Positions 1 through 9,099 of a stretch of DNA of 64,000 nucleotides are shown piece after piece. The notes beneath the pieces were generated by a model. The model had not been told where the DNA came from, searched no databases, and was given only the letters and a program-made list of their open reading frames with translations. Positions within the stretch are counted from its first letter, which is position 1. Every line of letters starts with the position of its first letter. Made by a program: the position numbers and the translations under genes. This stretch comes from Pseudomonas baetica (lineage in GTDB: Bacteria > Pseudomonadota > Gammaproteobacteria > Pseudomonadales > Pseudomonadaceae): NCBI RefSeq assembly GCF_019733355.1, contig NZ_JAIHLQ010000006.1:154489-218488 (forward strand), in the 5' to 3' direction.

Positions 1-1090
1 CAACGATGTCAGCTCGAGAGATCAGATCTTTATATGCCTGTGTATTTTTGAAGGATGCGGCATCTGCAGAGTAAACAGCTTTGTACAGGTCCATGTATTC
101 AGTGGTCAGGGTTTTCGAAAGGTTCTCAATGTTTTCAGTGCGCGGGGTTACCGAGGCAGCATCATTGTTGAAACCATACGAAGGTACGAGGCCACCATAT
201 TTCTTGATGTCATCACAACCAAGTTCCGATGCCGCGAGCACCAGGCCGGCGCTACCATCTTGTGGGTCATTGCTGCATGATTTACCGCTAACAGAAGCTT
301 TAACTGAGCCAGTGCCGCCGGTTCCTGTTCCAGACCCAGTGCCAGCGCCTTTATTTGTTCCGCCCGAGACAGAGGAATTCCAACCAACCAGCCCGCCAGT
401 AGCGCTCGACACCTTTCCCATCATTGCGTTGGCGCGATCGGAGGTTTTCTGCTTGAACTCCCCCATTTGGTTGAGAAGAGATCCGGTTAAACCCTCACCT
501 GCCATGCATTTTGAGCTTTTATAGCCCTCGTCCACAGTACAGTCGGCTTCAGCTAGGGTTTGCTTTTTCTCGTCATATGCCTTGTCGGCCAGAGACCGTA
601 CGCCCGAGCAGGTCATGTTTGAGAGGTCCAAGCCAAACTGACCAACGCTATTAAGCTGGTCGATCACAGACTTGATGGTCGGCTGGCTGTAGGCTAAATA
701 CATGATGGCAAGCGCCGGAGCATTTTGGATGAACTGTTCAACCATCTCCTGGTACTGGCCCAGTTGACCATCTAGTACAGTGCTAAGATTGAGCCCATTA
801 CAACCCACGCCAACTTCAGTAGCGCCGTAGCCATTTACCACTGAAGTCCGCTGGTCTTGGAATGGGGTGAAGGTATCGAAGGAAAAGCTGCCTCCTTTGT
901 TCGCGTCGTTCACCGCGCTCCCTTTCACGGATTCACCAAACAGGCCTGTAACGTCGTCCATGCGGCGTGTCCAGGGAGAGTCCGACCCGTCAGCCCCAAA
1001 ATCAATTGACGCTGCGAAAGTATTTGTTGACATCACAGCAGAGACTGTCAGCGCGAGGATCGATTTGATATAGCGTGATTTCATTTTCAT
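1..1090 (-). CDS. TraH-like conjugative pilus assembly protein, partial (3' end beyond window)
   Basis: The frame is open from an ATG at 1090 to the left edge, so the C-terminus is missing. The ATG overlaps the upstream TGA as ATGA, which points to translational coupling. The N-terminus is a typical Sec signal peptide (KSRYIKSILALTVSAVM, then FAAS). A GCNGLNLSTVLDGQ segment followed by a helical FIQNAPALAIMYLA stretch and scattered cysteines recalls the GCGGID region of F-type TraH. A Gly/Thr/Ser-rich linker lies near 300-360. In F-type systems TraH is a periplasmic or outer-membrane pilus assembly factor encoded after traF, which is the order seen here. Similarity is weak, so the name rests mainly on position plus the Gly-Cys-Gly-like motif. 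Confidence 0.55.
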   Translation of the reverse strand, partial: MKMKSRYIKSILALTVSAVMSTNTFAASIDFGADGSDSPWTRRMDDVTGLFGESVKGSAVNDANKGGSFSFDTFTPFQDQRTSVVNGYGATEVGVGCNGLNLSTVLDGQLGQYQEMVEQFIQNAPALAIMYLAYSQPTIKSVIDQLNSVGQFGLDLSNMTCSGVRSLADKAYDEKKQTLAEADCTVDEGYKSSKCMAGEGLTGSLLNQMGEFKQKTSDRANAMMGKVSSATGGLVGWNSSVSGGTNKGAGTGSGTGTGGTGSVKASVSGKSCSNDPQDGSAGLVLAASELGCDDIKKYGGLVPSYGFNNDAASVTPRTENIENLSKTLTTEYMDLYKAVYSADAASFKNTQAYKDLISRADIV

Positions 1091-1968
1091 GCGCCTTTCT
1101 TCTCTGGCTGGATATATGTCATAGCCTGAAAGTGATCTTCAAGCTGGCGAAGTGTTCTGTTACCGACAATACTTTTGCGTCTGTTGACCTTAGTATTGTC
1201 GATCCATGAAATTGGCCATGAGGTCACTCCCAGCTTTTGCAAACTAATACGTTCTTCGCGAGAAAGTACGCGACCAGACAATCCTCGTTGAGTTACATGC
1301 TTTGTGAAGGCATCACGATCACCGTCAAGTTGAAATATCTTTATTTTAAGCTTTGGATATTTTTGTTGGACAGTGGAAAGGATTTGTAGCTGTTTTTCAC
1401 AGACAGGGCAGGTTGACTCTACGAACACAGACATACTCACGTTGTCGGTATCTATGTATTTTACTTCCTTAGCCTTCTCAGTAGCAGCATCAAGTCCTTT
1501 AATGTTTTTCAGGTCTCCGTTTTGCCACATTGCCATTTTGTAGAGTTCGGCGGACTTGTGGTACTCACCCCAGGTTTTATCCATATAAGAGACAAGCTCT
1601 GATGCCGCCTCTGGGGTTTGGTTGAGCTGAAGGTTGATTACGGCGCTTGGCGTTCCCGGTTGAAAGTTAAACTCCACACCATTTTTGCCAATCATTCGCA
1701 TAGGCGCTTGTGGGTTCTTCTTCGCGTTCCGGTTCAACTCAGAGCAATTTTTCATCCAGTCCATATTCTGGCAGTCGAGAATATTTGGAAGCTTGTCGAT
1801 TTCAGCGTTCTGACGATCATCGTTGTACTTGTCAACTTTTGCCATCGCTACTGCGATAGCGTTTGACAACGCTTCATTTGGACTTGATGCGTCGGAAAGT
1901 ACGAAAGGTGCATTGGAGACAAAACATCCAACCAGAAAGGCGAGAGAGATCTTAATTGAAGTTTTCAT
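1087..1968 (-). CDS. traF: TraF-like periplasmic thioredoxin-fold protein
   Basis: This 293-residue protein has an N-terminal signal peptide (KISLAFLVGCFVSNA). Its C-terminal half is a thioredoxin fold: a beta strand leading into STCPVCEKQ (CxxC active site, about residue 187), then a cis-Pro-like TSWPISW segment near 252. F-type TraF proteins have this layout and act with TrbB/DsbC-like proteins in periplasmic pilus assembly. Many TraF proteins lack the CxxC, so its presence suggests real disulfide chemistry. The start has a good Shine-Dalgarno (GGAAAGT just before ATG). It lies 7 bp after the TrbC-like gene and overlaps the TraH-like gene by 4 bp. Confidence 0.75.
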   Translation of the reverse strand: MKTSIKISLAFLVGCFVSNAPFVLSDASSPNEALSNAIAVAMAKVDKYNDDRQNAEIDKLPNILDCQNMDWMKNCSELNRNAKKNPQAPMRMIGKNGVEFNFQPGTPSAVINLQLNQTPEAASELVSYMDKTWGEYHKSAELYKMAMWQNGDLKNIKGLDAATEKAKEVKYIDTDNVSMSVFVESTCPVCEKQLQILSTVQQKYPKLKIKIFQLDGDRDAFTKHVTQRGLSGRVLSREERISLQKLGVTSWPISWIDNTKVNRRKSIVGNRTLRQLEDHFQAMTYIQPEKKGA

Positions 1969-1975
1969 ACTTTCC

Positions 1976-2773
1976 TTACCTAAGAACAGCAGACAGTTCG
2001 GTGATTACAGACTGAGCATTGCTCAATATTTTTGGTTGTCCCTTTTGAGGGACTAGCACGATAGCTGGAGTTGAGCGGACACCATATTTCAGTGCTTCAG
2101 AGCCGTTCATATCAGGTCGGAATCCGGTCAACGGAAGATTTCCTGCTGCTGGAGTAAAAACACGTCGAGGATTCCAGTTAGCTTGATCAATTAATACATA
2201 ATATTGAAAGTCAACCTTTTCCCCAAATCGGGCTTTAGCATCGTTTGATATCTTCACTAACTCTGCAACATTGCTTGCATTTTCGGTGATGAACATCTTT
2301 ATGGTTGCAACCGGTTCAACCAATCGTTGGTCGCCAACAAACCGACCGATTTGTGACTGCATGCGCGCGTATGCTTGTTTTGCGCCCTCAATATCTTTCG
2401 GTACTGGAACACCGCTTGCACCGCCAATTGTTGGTGTTTGACCACGCTGGCCAAGCATTCCCTGGACCTGAGATAGCATTGCAGCACTACCCTTATGTCC
2501 TCGATCAGCTGCAGCTTTAAAAAAAGTAGCTGCTCGCTCCAGATTATTCGGATATTCGGGAGATCTCAGCATTAGATCACCAAGGTGATACATGGCAATA
2601 ATGTTGCCTTTCTTGGCCTCAGGAAAAAGGATGTCCCATGCTTTCTGTTTTTCGCCTTTTAGAATAGCCATGATGCCTTCGCCGACTCTTTGGTCGGTAG
2701 TGGGCTCAATAACGCTGGCCATTACATTGGTTGAAATGAAGCTAGCGAGCAGCAGCCATAGATACGGTCGCAA
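1976..2773 (-). CDS. TrbC-type T4SS protein with N-terminal Sel1-like repeats
   Basis: I place the start at TTG 2773, because GAGGAG sits 8 bp upstream and a signal peptide (LRPYLWLLLASFIS) follows at once. A longer open frame reaches 2995, but it lies inside the preceding gene. Residues 30-100 resemble Sel1/TPR repeats (AMYHLGDLMLRSPEY, AATFFKAAADRGHKGSAAML). The C-terminal 110 residues match the F-type TrbC pattern: a thioredoxin-like segment ending in GVRSTPAIVLV. TrbC is a periplasmic pilus assembly factor that works with TraW and TraU, neither of which is visible here. The Sel1-TrbC combination is unusual compared with F plasmid TrbC. It overlaps the transglycosylase gene by 32 bp. Confidence 0.65.
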   Translation of the reverse strand: MRPYLWLLLASFISTNVMASVIEPTTDQRVGEGIMAILKGEKQKAWDILFPEAKKGNIIAMYHLGDLMLRSPEYPNNLERAATFFKAAADRGHKGSAAMLSQVQGMLGQRGQTPTIGGASGVPVPKDIEGAKQAYARMQSQIGRFVGDQRLVEPVATIKMFITENASNVAELVKISNDAKARFGEKVDFQYYVLIDQANWNPRRVFTPAAGNLPLTGFRPDMNGSEALKYGVRSTPAIVLVPQKGQPKILSNAQSVITELSAVLR

Positions 2774-3431
2774 GACGTTTCTCCTCGTTGTACTTTGGTA
2801 TGAAATATTCGAGATATTTCTTGCGGTAAACCGGGGTTGCTGAGTGGTAATAGCCAACGGCCTCGATCTCGTTCTTGTGCTTCTTTTTAAGTTCTGCAAT
2901 ACGAGTCGCTGCGAATTCAAGGTTGTAATGCGGATCAAACCATGTCTGAACAGTCGCAATTCCTTGACCGTTCCAACGGTAATTAACTTGAGCAATCCCT
3001 ATATCTGTATTTATTAGTCTTAGTGCTCGAACCCGCACCTCTCCTTTGTTGACCACTTTGCTGTCATCTACCCGCAAAATCAGTCGACCTGAATCTCGAA
3101 TGCTTTTCGCATAAGAATTCGCACTAGCCTGAGAGGTGAAGAACCGGCGGAACCGCTCTCCTTTCAAGGAGATGGCTTTGACCATCCAAGGTGCTTTGGT
3201 TAGTGACCAGAGCACTCTTACCGCGGTTTTTTTATCTTGGTAGCGGAAAGGTTCTCCATCAGCGTTGAAAGTCCATGGGTTTTTGTTTGACTCATGCGCT
3301 GCTATCGCACGCAGCACGATTGGATCAACGCCGTGGTTTCGAGCTGCACGATCAATCATCGAGTCATAAGGTGAGCAGATTGCATTAGCAGCGTTAAGTG
3401 CCAGTGCAAGCGCGACAATGGATCGAATCAC
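2742..3431 (-). CDS. Lytic transglycosylase of the transfer apparatus
   Basis: The start is taken as GTG 3431, overlapping the previous stop as GTGA and giving a signal peptide (IRSIVALALALNAANA). The catalytic segment is RNHGVDPIVLRAIAAHESN, with the expected Glu in AHESN at about residue 44. An IGIAQVNYRWN motif near 160 and a NLEFAATRIAELKKK helix follow. This is the SLT/PleI-type fold of peptidoglycan-cleaving enzymes such as VirB1 and F orf169, which open the cell wall for the secretion channel. At about 229 residues it is a normal single-domain member. Its place inside the tra operon supports that role. Confidence 0.85.
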   Translation of the reverse strand: MIRSIVALALALNAANAICSPYDSMIDRAARNHGVDPIVLRAIAAHESNKNPWTFNADGEPFRYQDKKTAVRVLWSLTKAPWMVKAISLKGERFRRFFTSQASANSYAKSIRDSGRLILRVDDSKVVNKGEVRVRALRLINTDIGIAQVNYRWNGQGIATVQTWFDPHYNLEFAATRIAELKKKHKNEIEAVGYYHSATPVYRKKYLEYFIPKYNEEKRLATVSMAAAR

Positions 3432-4087
3432 ACCCGTACTCCGTCGATGGTATGGAAACTGTGTTTCTGCAACCAAGCGATGGTTCTGGCGCGCTCCGGA
3501 AAGCTTCGATCAAGACGCCTGAAAAGGGGAGGATGGGGGTCTTCAGGGCTTGTACCCAATTGCTCGTGGAGCATTTCGTGATGGGTCACATATTTGACAA
3601 CGCACCTGGGGGCATCATGACCTAAGGACTTACTCAAGCCTTGATGAATCAGGATGACCTTCTGGCCATCAATCACTTCCGTACTTCCGGCTGGTACGAA
3701 CAGAGTGTCGGTGCTAACGCGGTTGATGCGTCGGGCAATTTTGTCCCAGTCAGCTACACGTAGCTTTTGAAGGACCTTGATGTAGAGCTTGGATGCTTCT
3801 TCATGATTTATAGCAACGAACGGCTCAAGCGCGCTCTTGGCAGCTACATAGTCCTGCTTTACGAACAGAACTACTGCGGCCTCCAGGGCACATATCTGGG
3901 CCTGAGTTAGATCGCCTGGATGTAGCTTGGGTTCGTCTGCCTCGCTTGCGCTGGGAATTCCCCAGCGCACGGGGACATGGTTAGGTGCACGGAAATGACA
4001 CTCTGAGACCTCAGCAGCTAGTCGCGCCAAAAACAGCTCGTCAGCGCTGCTGATCTGCTCATGAATGTTAAATCGACGGGCACCCAT
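3428..4087 (-). CDS. Predicted zinc metallopeptidase-like protein (HExxH) in tra operon
   Basis: This 219-residue protein has HHEMLHEQ near residue 170, an HExxH zinc-binding motif. It is preceded by a beta-rich stretch (KVILIHQGLSKSLGHDA) as in SprT/M48-like proteins. No signal peptide is visible, so it is probably cytoplasmic. A nearby segment with alternating Ala and Leu (AALEAAVVLFVKQDYVAAKSALEPFVAINHEEASKL) may be a TPR-like helical region. The ATG at 4087 has GGAG 8 bp upstream and overlaps the preceding gene by 20 bp. I know no standard F-type transfer gene of this kind. It could regulate another Tra protein or be a passenger; function is not assigned. Confidence 0.55.
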   Translation of the reverse strand: MGARRFNIHEQISSADELFLARLAAEVSECHFRAPNHVPVRWGIPSASEADEPKLHPGDLTQAQICALEAAVVLFVKQDYVAAKSALEPFVAINHEEASKLYIKVLQKLRVADWDKIARRINRVSTDTLFVPAGSTEVIDGQKVILIHQGLSKSLGHDAPRCVVKYVTHHEMLHEQLGTSPEDPHPPLFRRLDRSFPERARTIAWLQKHSFHTIDGVRV

Positions 4088-5390
4088 TTGGAGAACTCCA
4101 GAACTTATGGACTACTTGGCCATCCGAGTTCTGCAAATCGAGACGATCACCGGTGATTGCAACGCGATATCCATCGAGGAAATCGCCTTGGCCCACCATA
4201 TTCTCCGCGCCGGCATCGACTACGAACGCATGAGCTACGCACGTGGTGCAATTACGCGCTGGTGGTGCTACTGCTTTCACGCAGAGTTTTGGTCTCGAGA
4301 CAACCTTCGCCACTGGCGGTACAGCCTTGGTGGGCGATCGTTGTGCAACGCGGGCCGAGTGCTTAGGGTTGTGAGCTACAGCAGGTTTGGCTTGGGCAGG
4401 CTTGATGTTGCTACCTGGTTTCTTTGCCAATTGATCTTTGAGGGACTTGATTTCATTGTCCTTCTGAGCAAGCTGAGCTTTCATCTTCGTCACATCAGCC
4501 GCGTCTTTCTGCAGACTCGGTTTCTGACTACTATCCGGGTTTTGGAGTGAAGTGCTACCCAAAACAGGGTCATGTTTTTCAGCTGAAAGTGAGGCTGGTT
4601 TAGGGGGTGTTTCTCCCCCCACAGGCATCTCACCAAATGGTGAGCCCGAACCAGCAGTGATTGGTTCCGGCGCTACCTCTGGAGCAGCGGCGAATGGGCT
4701 GTTTGCTCCGCCTGGTAAAGGAAGCTGTTCCTTCGGCTGTGAGGCTGTTGCTCCAATTTCAAGAGGTGGTGGCTCATTGGCTAGCTGGGCAGGAAAGCCA
4801 AAACCGTCAGCAGGTATTGACCCTGAATCTTGCGCTGAAACAGTCTTGCCGCTAGCAACCAACGGCTTCTGCAATTGTCCGTCCAGCTGCAATTCGTCCA
4901 GTGTTTTTCCAATCGCCGGATCAACAACTGCTTGCTCGCCAAGTGCGGTAGGTAACCCGGCAGTCAAACCACCATCATGCATTTGTGGCAGCGATGGCTT
5001 GTCTTCATGCGCACTCGCATCGGCCGTGGACGGATGTGTTTCTGGAGGTGATTGATGAGTCGCAACCGGTGTGAAAATACCGTTTTTAGCCATAACACCA
5101 AGGGCGACAACCACGGCCCCAAGCACGAGCTTTTTCTTTAACGACATCTTCTTTGGATCTGGCTTTGCTGGTACAGCCTGGTCCTGTGGGTCAATGAGGA
5201 GCGGATCGTTGTAATCGTCGATGTGCGGGCGTGGGGCGTCCTGAGATTCAATGACCTCAACGTTATCAGCGTCTGCGTCGGTGCCTGCGTCTCGTCGAGG
5301 CTTCTTCGTGCTTGCCGCAATAGTTGCTGCACCGCTTTTGATCTTGCCGATCAGATCGCCGAGACCGCCTGGTTTGTTTTGTTCACTCAT
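4068..5390 (-). CDS. Single-pass membrane coiled-coil protein of the T4SS operon, unknown function
   Basis: The start is ATG 5390, overlapping the lipoprotein stop as ATGA. The order is a cytoplasmic acidic N-terminus (about 90 residues), one transmembrane helix (KKKLVLGAVVVALGVMA), a long Pro/Ala/Gly-rich periplasmic region, a coiled coil (MKAQLAQKDNEIKSLKDQLA), a basic linker, and a small C-terminal beta domain with CTTCVAHAFVV and a final Cys. This resembles TraP/PilP-like or VirB10-like inner-membrane scaffolds in architecture only. Its place between the TraC-linked lipoprotein and the HExxH gene suggests a periplasm-spanning part of the transfer machine. No family is assigned. Confidence 0.6.
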   Translation of the reverse strand: MSEQNKPGGLGDLIGKIKSGAATIAASTKKPRRDAGTDADADNVEVIESQDAPRPHIDDYNDPLLIDPQDQAVPAKPDPKKMSLKKKLVLGAVVVALGVMAKNGIFTPVATHQSPPETHPSTADASAHEDKPSLPQMHDGGLTAGLPTALGEQAVVDPAIGKTLDELQLDGQLQKPLVASGKTVSAQDSGSIPADGFGFPAQLANEPPPLEIGATASQPKEQLPLPGGANSPFAAAPEVAPEPITAGSGSPFGEMPVGGETPPKPASLSAEKHDPVLGSTSLQNPDSSQKPSLQKDAADVTKMKAQLAQKDNEIKSLKDQLAKKPGSNIKPAQAKPAVAHNPKHSARVAQRSPTKAVPPVAKVVSRPKLCVKAVAPPARNCTTCVAHAFVVDAGAENMVGQGDFLDGYRVAITGDRLDLQNSDGQVVHKFWSSPNGCPSI

Positions 5391-5764
5391 TTTTCTGATC
5401 CGAGCAGGGGAAGGTAAGTAGGCGCCTCTTCGGAGAAGCGGCCTGGGGCAATTTGTACGCATTCTTCGTGTTCGGGTGACAACATCCCATTGACGACACG
5501 TGCGGGGATTTTCACTCCGCATTGAACTAGTGGGGCATCCCAAGTGAAGCGCTCGCGAGCCCGCATCTTTCCTTTCATGTCCGTTAGTACCTGGCTCACT
5601 CCTTCGGAGTAAGCGCGGCGCTCGAGTTCAGTATTCGGTGCGTACATTTCTTTGACTGGCTTGGTTTCGGTGTCAACGATCGTTTCGCGAGGTTCGTATT
5701 TATCAGTGCACCCAGCCGTGACGGCGATGCATAGAAGGGCGGCAGCCTTAAACAACTTGGCCAT
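5387..5764 (-). CDS. Small lipoprotein of the tra operon
   Basis: The ATG at 5764 (GGAG six bases upstream) gives a 125-residue protein with a clear lipoprotein signal: FKAAALLCIAVTAGC, lipobox TAGC at about residue 18. The mature part is short and polar, with two cysteines (VQCGVKIP and HEECVQIAPG) that could form a disulfide. It overlaps the traC 3' end by 17 bp and the next gene by 4 bp, so it is translated as part of the same operon. F-type operons often carry small lipoproteins near traC, but I do not recognise a named homologue. Confidence 0.65.
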   Translation of the reverse strand: MAKLFKAAALLCIAVTAGCTDKYEPRETIVDTETKPVKEMYAPNTELERRAYSEGVSQVLTDMKGKMRARERFTWDAPLVQCGVKIPARVVNGMLSPEHEECVQIAPGRFSEEAPTYLPLLGSEK

Positions 5765-8630
5765 AACGTGCTCCGTATGGGTGAGTTTTTGATAGGTCGA
5801 TGATTGCTTGCTGGCGGGCGACCGACGATTCAATTCTTTGCTCGTTTACGATTGCTTCAGTCCTAAGCTCTCGCATCCGGTAATCATCAGGGTGCGAGCT
5901 TGCAATCCACAAAGTCATCGGGGCTGAAAAGAGTCTAAATACACCTGAGTAATAGAGGCTCTGGCTGGTCCGCATCCTGTAGAACACCTCTGAATACATC
6001 GGAGGCAGCGAGGCTAGAGAGCGCCACAGATCGATTTCTTCGTCGGTGAATGCGAGTTCTTCTTTGGCAACTCTGTAGTCAGACTCCGAGCAGGCAAGGA
6101 AAAAGTAATGACTTGTGTTCTCGAGAATTCCGTCTTGCGAGTCGCCACCACCGCTCGTCTCTGCTTTGATCAGGTTCACAAAGTCTTTAACCGTCTGGCT
6201 TATCAGCAAGCAACCAGCACCATAACGGCGCAACTCACGATAAAAACTGGACAAGGCTTTTGCGGCGTTCGGATCGGACAGTGTTGCCCAGGCCTCATCG
6301 ACAGCAACCACCTTTTTACGGCTGCGATCGAGCTTGAACTTGCAGTACAAGTCGATTTGGCGGAATAGAGCCAATGTCACAATGCCAAGCGCAGGGGACT
6401 TCGACATGCGCTGTGTTTCAAGTACCGTAAAGTCGTTTTCCCAATCAACATCCAAGTAGCCATCGAAAATGGCGGCGAACGGACCAGTGCCGTAGTACAG
6501 CGTCAGGTTCTGTGCGAGAACCTCACCTTTCTGCTCATGGAAATTTGTCTTGATCAGGTGAGGGATGAAGTCCCTGAAGCGCGGCTCATCCATAGGCCGC
6601 GTCTCAACCCAGTCACGATAAAACTCCTCAAGTGCTTGGTATAGGAGAGATGAAGTCACCTTGGTTAGATTGGACTTGGTGGACCCTGAGCCGTCCCCGG
6701 CCTCCATCATCATGATCAGCATCCGTGCGACGAAGAAAATCTCGTCAAGCTCGGGCTTCACATTGCGATTATTCTCATCACGCTTGAGGGCAAATGGATT
6801 AATACAGATTGGGTCAATTGTGCGGCCGGAGACGGGCTCAACAAACCGCTCGGTCGTGAGGCGGACGTAATTACCATTCAACACCAGACAAAGGCTTTCG
6901 TACGAATCACCTTTGTCAATGATCCAGACCTTCGGTCTGTATTTCACCCTCAGGGCCATCAACAAATTGTTGAAAGTAAATGACTTACCTGAGCCTGTGG
7001 TCCCGCAGATCAACGAGTGAGCTGTGTTGACGCTGTTACCCCAAAGGTCCAAGAAGATCGGCTGACCAGCACGATTGTTCATCAGGATCGCAGGGTCGGG
7101 TACTCCTTGGTACTCAACAAACATTGGGGCCATGTGCGAAACGCTCTCCGTCAGGTGAGGAATGCTTCGCTTCAGCAGTTTCATGCTGGTCTGGCGGAAA
7201 TTAAATGGCATGCTGTTACGGACCACAGCATCCCCACGCAATACTTCTTTGTGACCGATACGCCACAGCCGACGCTCAAGCGACATGGCTTGGTCGTCAA
7301 TGATCTCTTTGTTGAATCCCATCAGATTGATGTGAACAGACAGGTCGAAAAACTGCTCCCGGTTGCTCGCGTTCTCTGAGGACACCTTGCTCCTTACAGC
7401 ATCAAGGTCGCTACGCTGCCGTTCACGGGTTTCTTTGTCCCCTACGCGCATCGACTCCTTAGCCGCGATCATTCGACCGCGGATAGCTAGCCGGCTGGTC
7501 ACGACAACAGCGCGTGGAACGCTCCAGTTCATTGTGATTAGACTTTCGGATTCAATCCCAGCCATGGCTACCTGGAGCATGCCAGGTGCGCTGCGAATCG
7601 GCTTGCCCATAACGGACACAGGACGGATGTAGTACGGGACGCCGCGGTCGTGAATTGTCCAGCCGTTAGGCTCCGTTTCTACATGCGCAAAGGTAGCTGT
7701 CGCAGCAAGGTTATCCCGGGTTTCAACGATGTCTGGATTATCCAGCGCATCAAGTATTGGTATGTCAGCCCTGTACTTCGGTGGCTCGATTTCAAAGCTC
7801 CGGACAGGGTTCATCAGCCCATAGTGAAGGTTGATGTAGCCTTGACCAGTCAAAACCTCAGGTTGGAAGCCATAGGTAGCCAGTGCTTGTTCGATCTCAG
7901 TGCAATACTGACCAAAAATCTTAGCGTGCCCGTTATAGGCACGCTCAGCCATTTTGTTTGCGTCTGCTAGCCCTACCGAAGCTAGCGCTGCTTTGACGGT
8001 AGTGTCAAAAAACTTCCCGAAAATGTATTCAGGCTGCCACATGAACACGATGTAGAAATCGTTTACGAAGGGGAAGCGGCCTTCCCGTACCTCGCGCTTG
8101 ATTGCTTCAGACGCAGTTGCCCGGACATCTTCATCAGTCTCGTCCTGCTCAAGATCCGCAAGAGCATCGTCCTGCATCTTTTTCAGAGTGGCCGCAGTGG
8201 CATCGCCGAAGAATCCATTGGCCGATGTCGCAGCCGAAAACTGCCGGTCCATTATGGAGTGGGCGATTGCGGCGGCGAACTCACCGGCTTCAGGGTCAAT
8301 CTGATCTTGATAGAGCCCCATGATCTGGCGGATGTCGCGATGTGTATGTCGCAGAAACTGCCCGGTGCTTCCCGCTGGATACTTGTTCAGAACGTCCGAG
8401 AAACTGCCGGTCACATCAAACAACATGTCGTTGTTGAACATGGACGCATCCACACCGGAAATCTTCCAAATCTTTGCGAACCGACCATCCAGCGTATGGA
8501 AATAGCGACCTTGCTGCTCGTATAGGAAGGCATCGGACAGCAGTTGAATTGGCATGCCGCCTTGATAGTTGCGACGACCCAGGCCAGCTAGCTCAGAGTC
8601 GTATAGGTGCAGATCAGACTTTTTAGCCAT
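5748..8630 (-). CDS. traC: TraC-type (VirB4 family) T4SS ATPase
   Basis: A 960-residue protein, about 10% longer than F TraC. The Walker A motif is LICGTTGSGKSFTFNN near residue 540, and Walker B is KVVAVDEAWATL near 780. The N-terminal 400 residues match the TraC/VirB4 N-domain layout, and a late LISQTVKDFVNLI motif is typical of the family. TraC energises pilus assembly and substrate transfer at the inner membrane. The ATG at 8630 overlaps the upstream stop by 8 bp, which fixes the start. It sits centrally in the operon between the periplasmic small protein and the lipoprotein gene. Confidence 0.93.
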   Translation of the reverse strand: MAKKSDLHLYDSELAGLGRRNYQGGMPIQLLSDAFLYEQQGRYFHTLDGRFAKIWKISGVDASMFNNDMLFDVTGSFSDVLNKYPAGSTGQFLRHTHRDIRQIMGLYQDQIDPEAGEFAAAIAHSIMDRQFSAATSANGFFGDATAATLKKMQDDALADLEQDETDEDVRATASEAIKREVREGRFPFVNDFYIVFMWQPEYIFGKFFDTTVKAALASVGLADANKMAERAYNGHAKIFGQYCTEIEQALATYGFQPEVLTGQGYINLHYGLMNPVRSFEIEPPKYRADIPILDALDNPDIVETRDNLAATATFAHVETEPNGWTIHDRGVPYYIRPVSVMGKPIRSAPGMLQVAMAGIESESLITMNWSVPRAVVVTSRLAIRGRMIAAKESMRVGDKETRERQRSDLDAVRSKVSSENASNREQFFDLSVHINLMGFNKEIIDDQAMSLERRLWRIGHKEVLRGDAVVRNSMPFNFRQTSMKLLKRSIPHLTESVSHMAPMFVEYQGVPDPAILMNNRAGQPIFLDLWGNSVNTAHSLICGTTGSGKSFTFNNLLMALRVKYRPKVWIIDKGDSYESLCLVLNGNYVRLTTERFVEPVSGRTIDPICINPFALKRDENNRNVKPELDEIFFVARMLIMMMEAGDGSGSTKSNLTKVTSSLLYQALEEFYRDWVETRPMDEPRFRDFIPHLIKTNFHEQKGEVLAQNLTLYYGTGPFAAIFDGYLDVDWENDFTVLETQRMSKSPALGIVTLALFRQIDLYCKFKLDRSRKKVVAVDEAWATLSDPNAAKALSSFYRELRRYGAGCLLISQTVKDFVNLIKAETSGGGDSQDGILENTSHYFFLACSESDYRVAKEELAFTDEEIDLWRSLASLPPMYSEVFYRMRTSQSLYYSGVFRLFSAPMTLWIASSHPDDYRMRELRTEAIVNEQRIESSVARQQAIIDLSKTHPYGARYGQVV

Positions 8631-9099
8631 TCGTTGATACCTTCTGTGTTGCAGTAATCAGTCGCGATTCGGGGTAAACAGTGATGCGTGCTGAACTGAC
8701 CCGGGAAACGTATTCAGCAATGTCACGAAGCGAATTCGGTGATGTGTTGATCAGCACGATTTCGTTCTGGTTTATCGCCGGGTCAAATTCCGTTTCATAA
8801 CCACTTGCGGCCGAGGCCAAGTTAAGAATTTCACCTAGAGTCAGATTTTGTTTTTTGAAGATCTGAGGCCAAGGAATTTGATCCGGTGGGGGTAGCGGCC
8901 GGGTGTCAACTTCGTTGGGTTTCGTAAAGATTCTTCGATAAAGATCAACGTCGGGTTGGCGAACGGTGAGGTCCTGGCCTCTCCCTAGGATCTGCTTCTC
9001 GTAATACTCACGAATGGCATCTTTGTGGTATTGCGTGATCCCTTCGGCTTGAGCAATTGGGGCAAGTAAAAACAGTAGGCTCAGGATTAGTTTGCCCAT
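8623..9099 (-). CDS. Periplasmic protein with secretin N0 / DotD-like domain
   Basis: The start is ATG 9099 (GGAGG eight to nine bases upstream), giving 158 residues with a signal peptide (GKLILSLLFLLAPIAQA). The C-terminal half has the beta-alpha-beta pattern of STN/N0 or DotD domains: NLTLGEILNLASAASGYETEFDP, then SLRDIAEYVSRVSSARITVYPESRLITAT. Such domains dock outer-membrane secretion rings. It overlaps both neighbours (the TraV-like gene by 13 bp, traC by 8 bp). Canonical F operons have no such gene between traV and traC, so this may be an extra part of the outer-membrane core complex. The fold assignment is by eye only. Confidence 0.5.
   Translation of the reverse strand: MGKLILSLLFLLAPIAQAEGITQYHKDAIREYYEKQILGRGQDLTVRQPDVDLYRRIFTKPNEVDTRPLPPPDQIPWPQIFKKQNLTLGEILNLASAASGYETEFDPAINQNEIVLINTSPNSLRDIAEYVSRVSSARITVYPESRLITATQKVSTNG

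Noticed and set aside
4552..5055. 167-residue plus-strand frame
   Set aside because: It is a shadow of the minus-strand scaffold gene; low complexity and no start signal.
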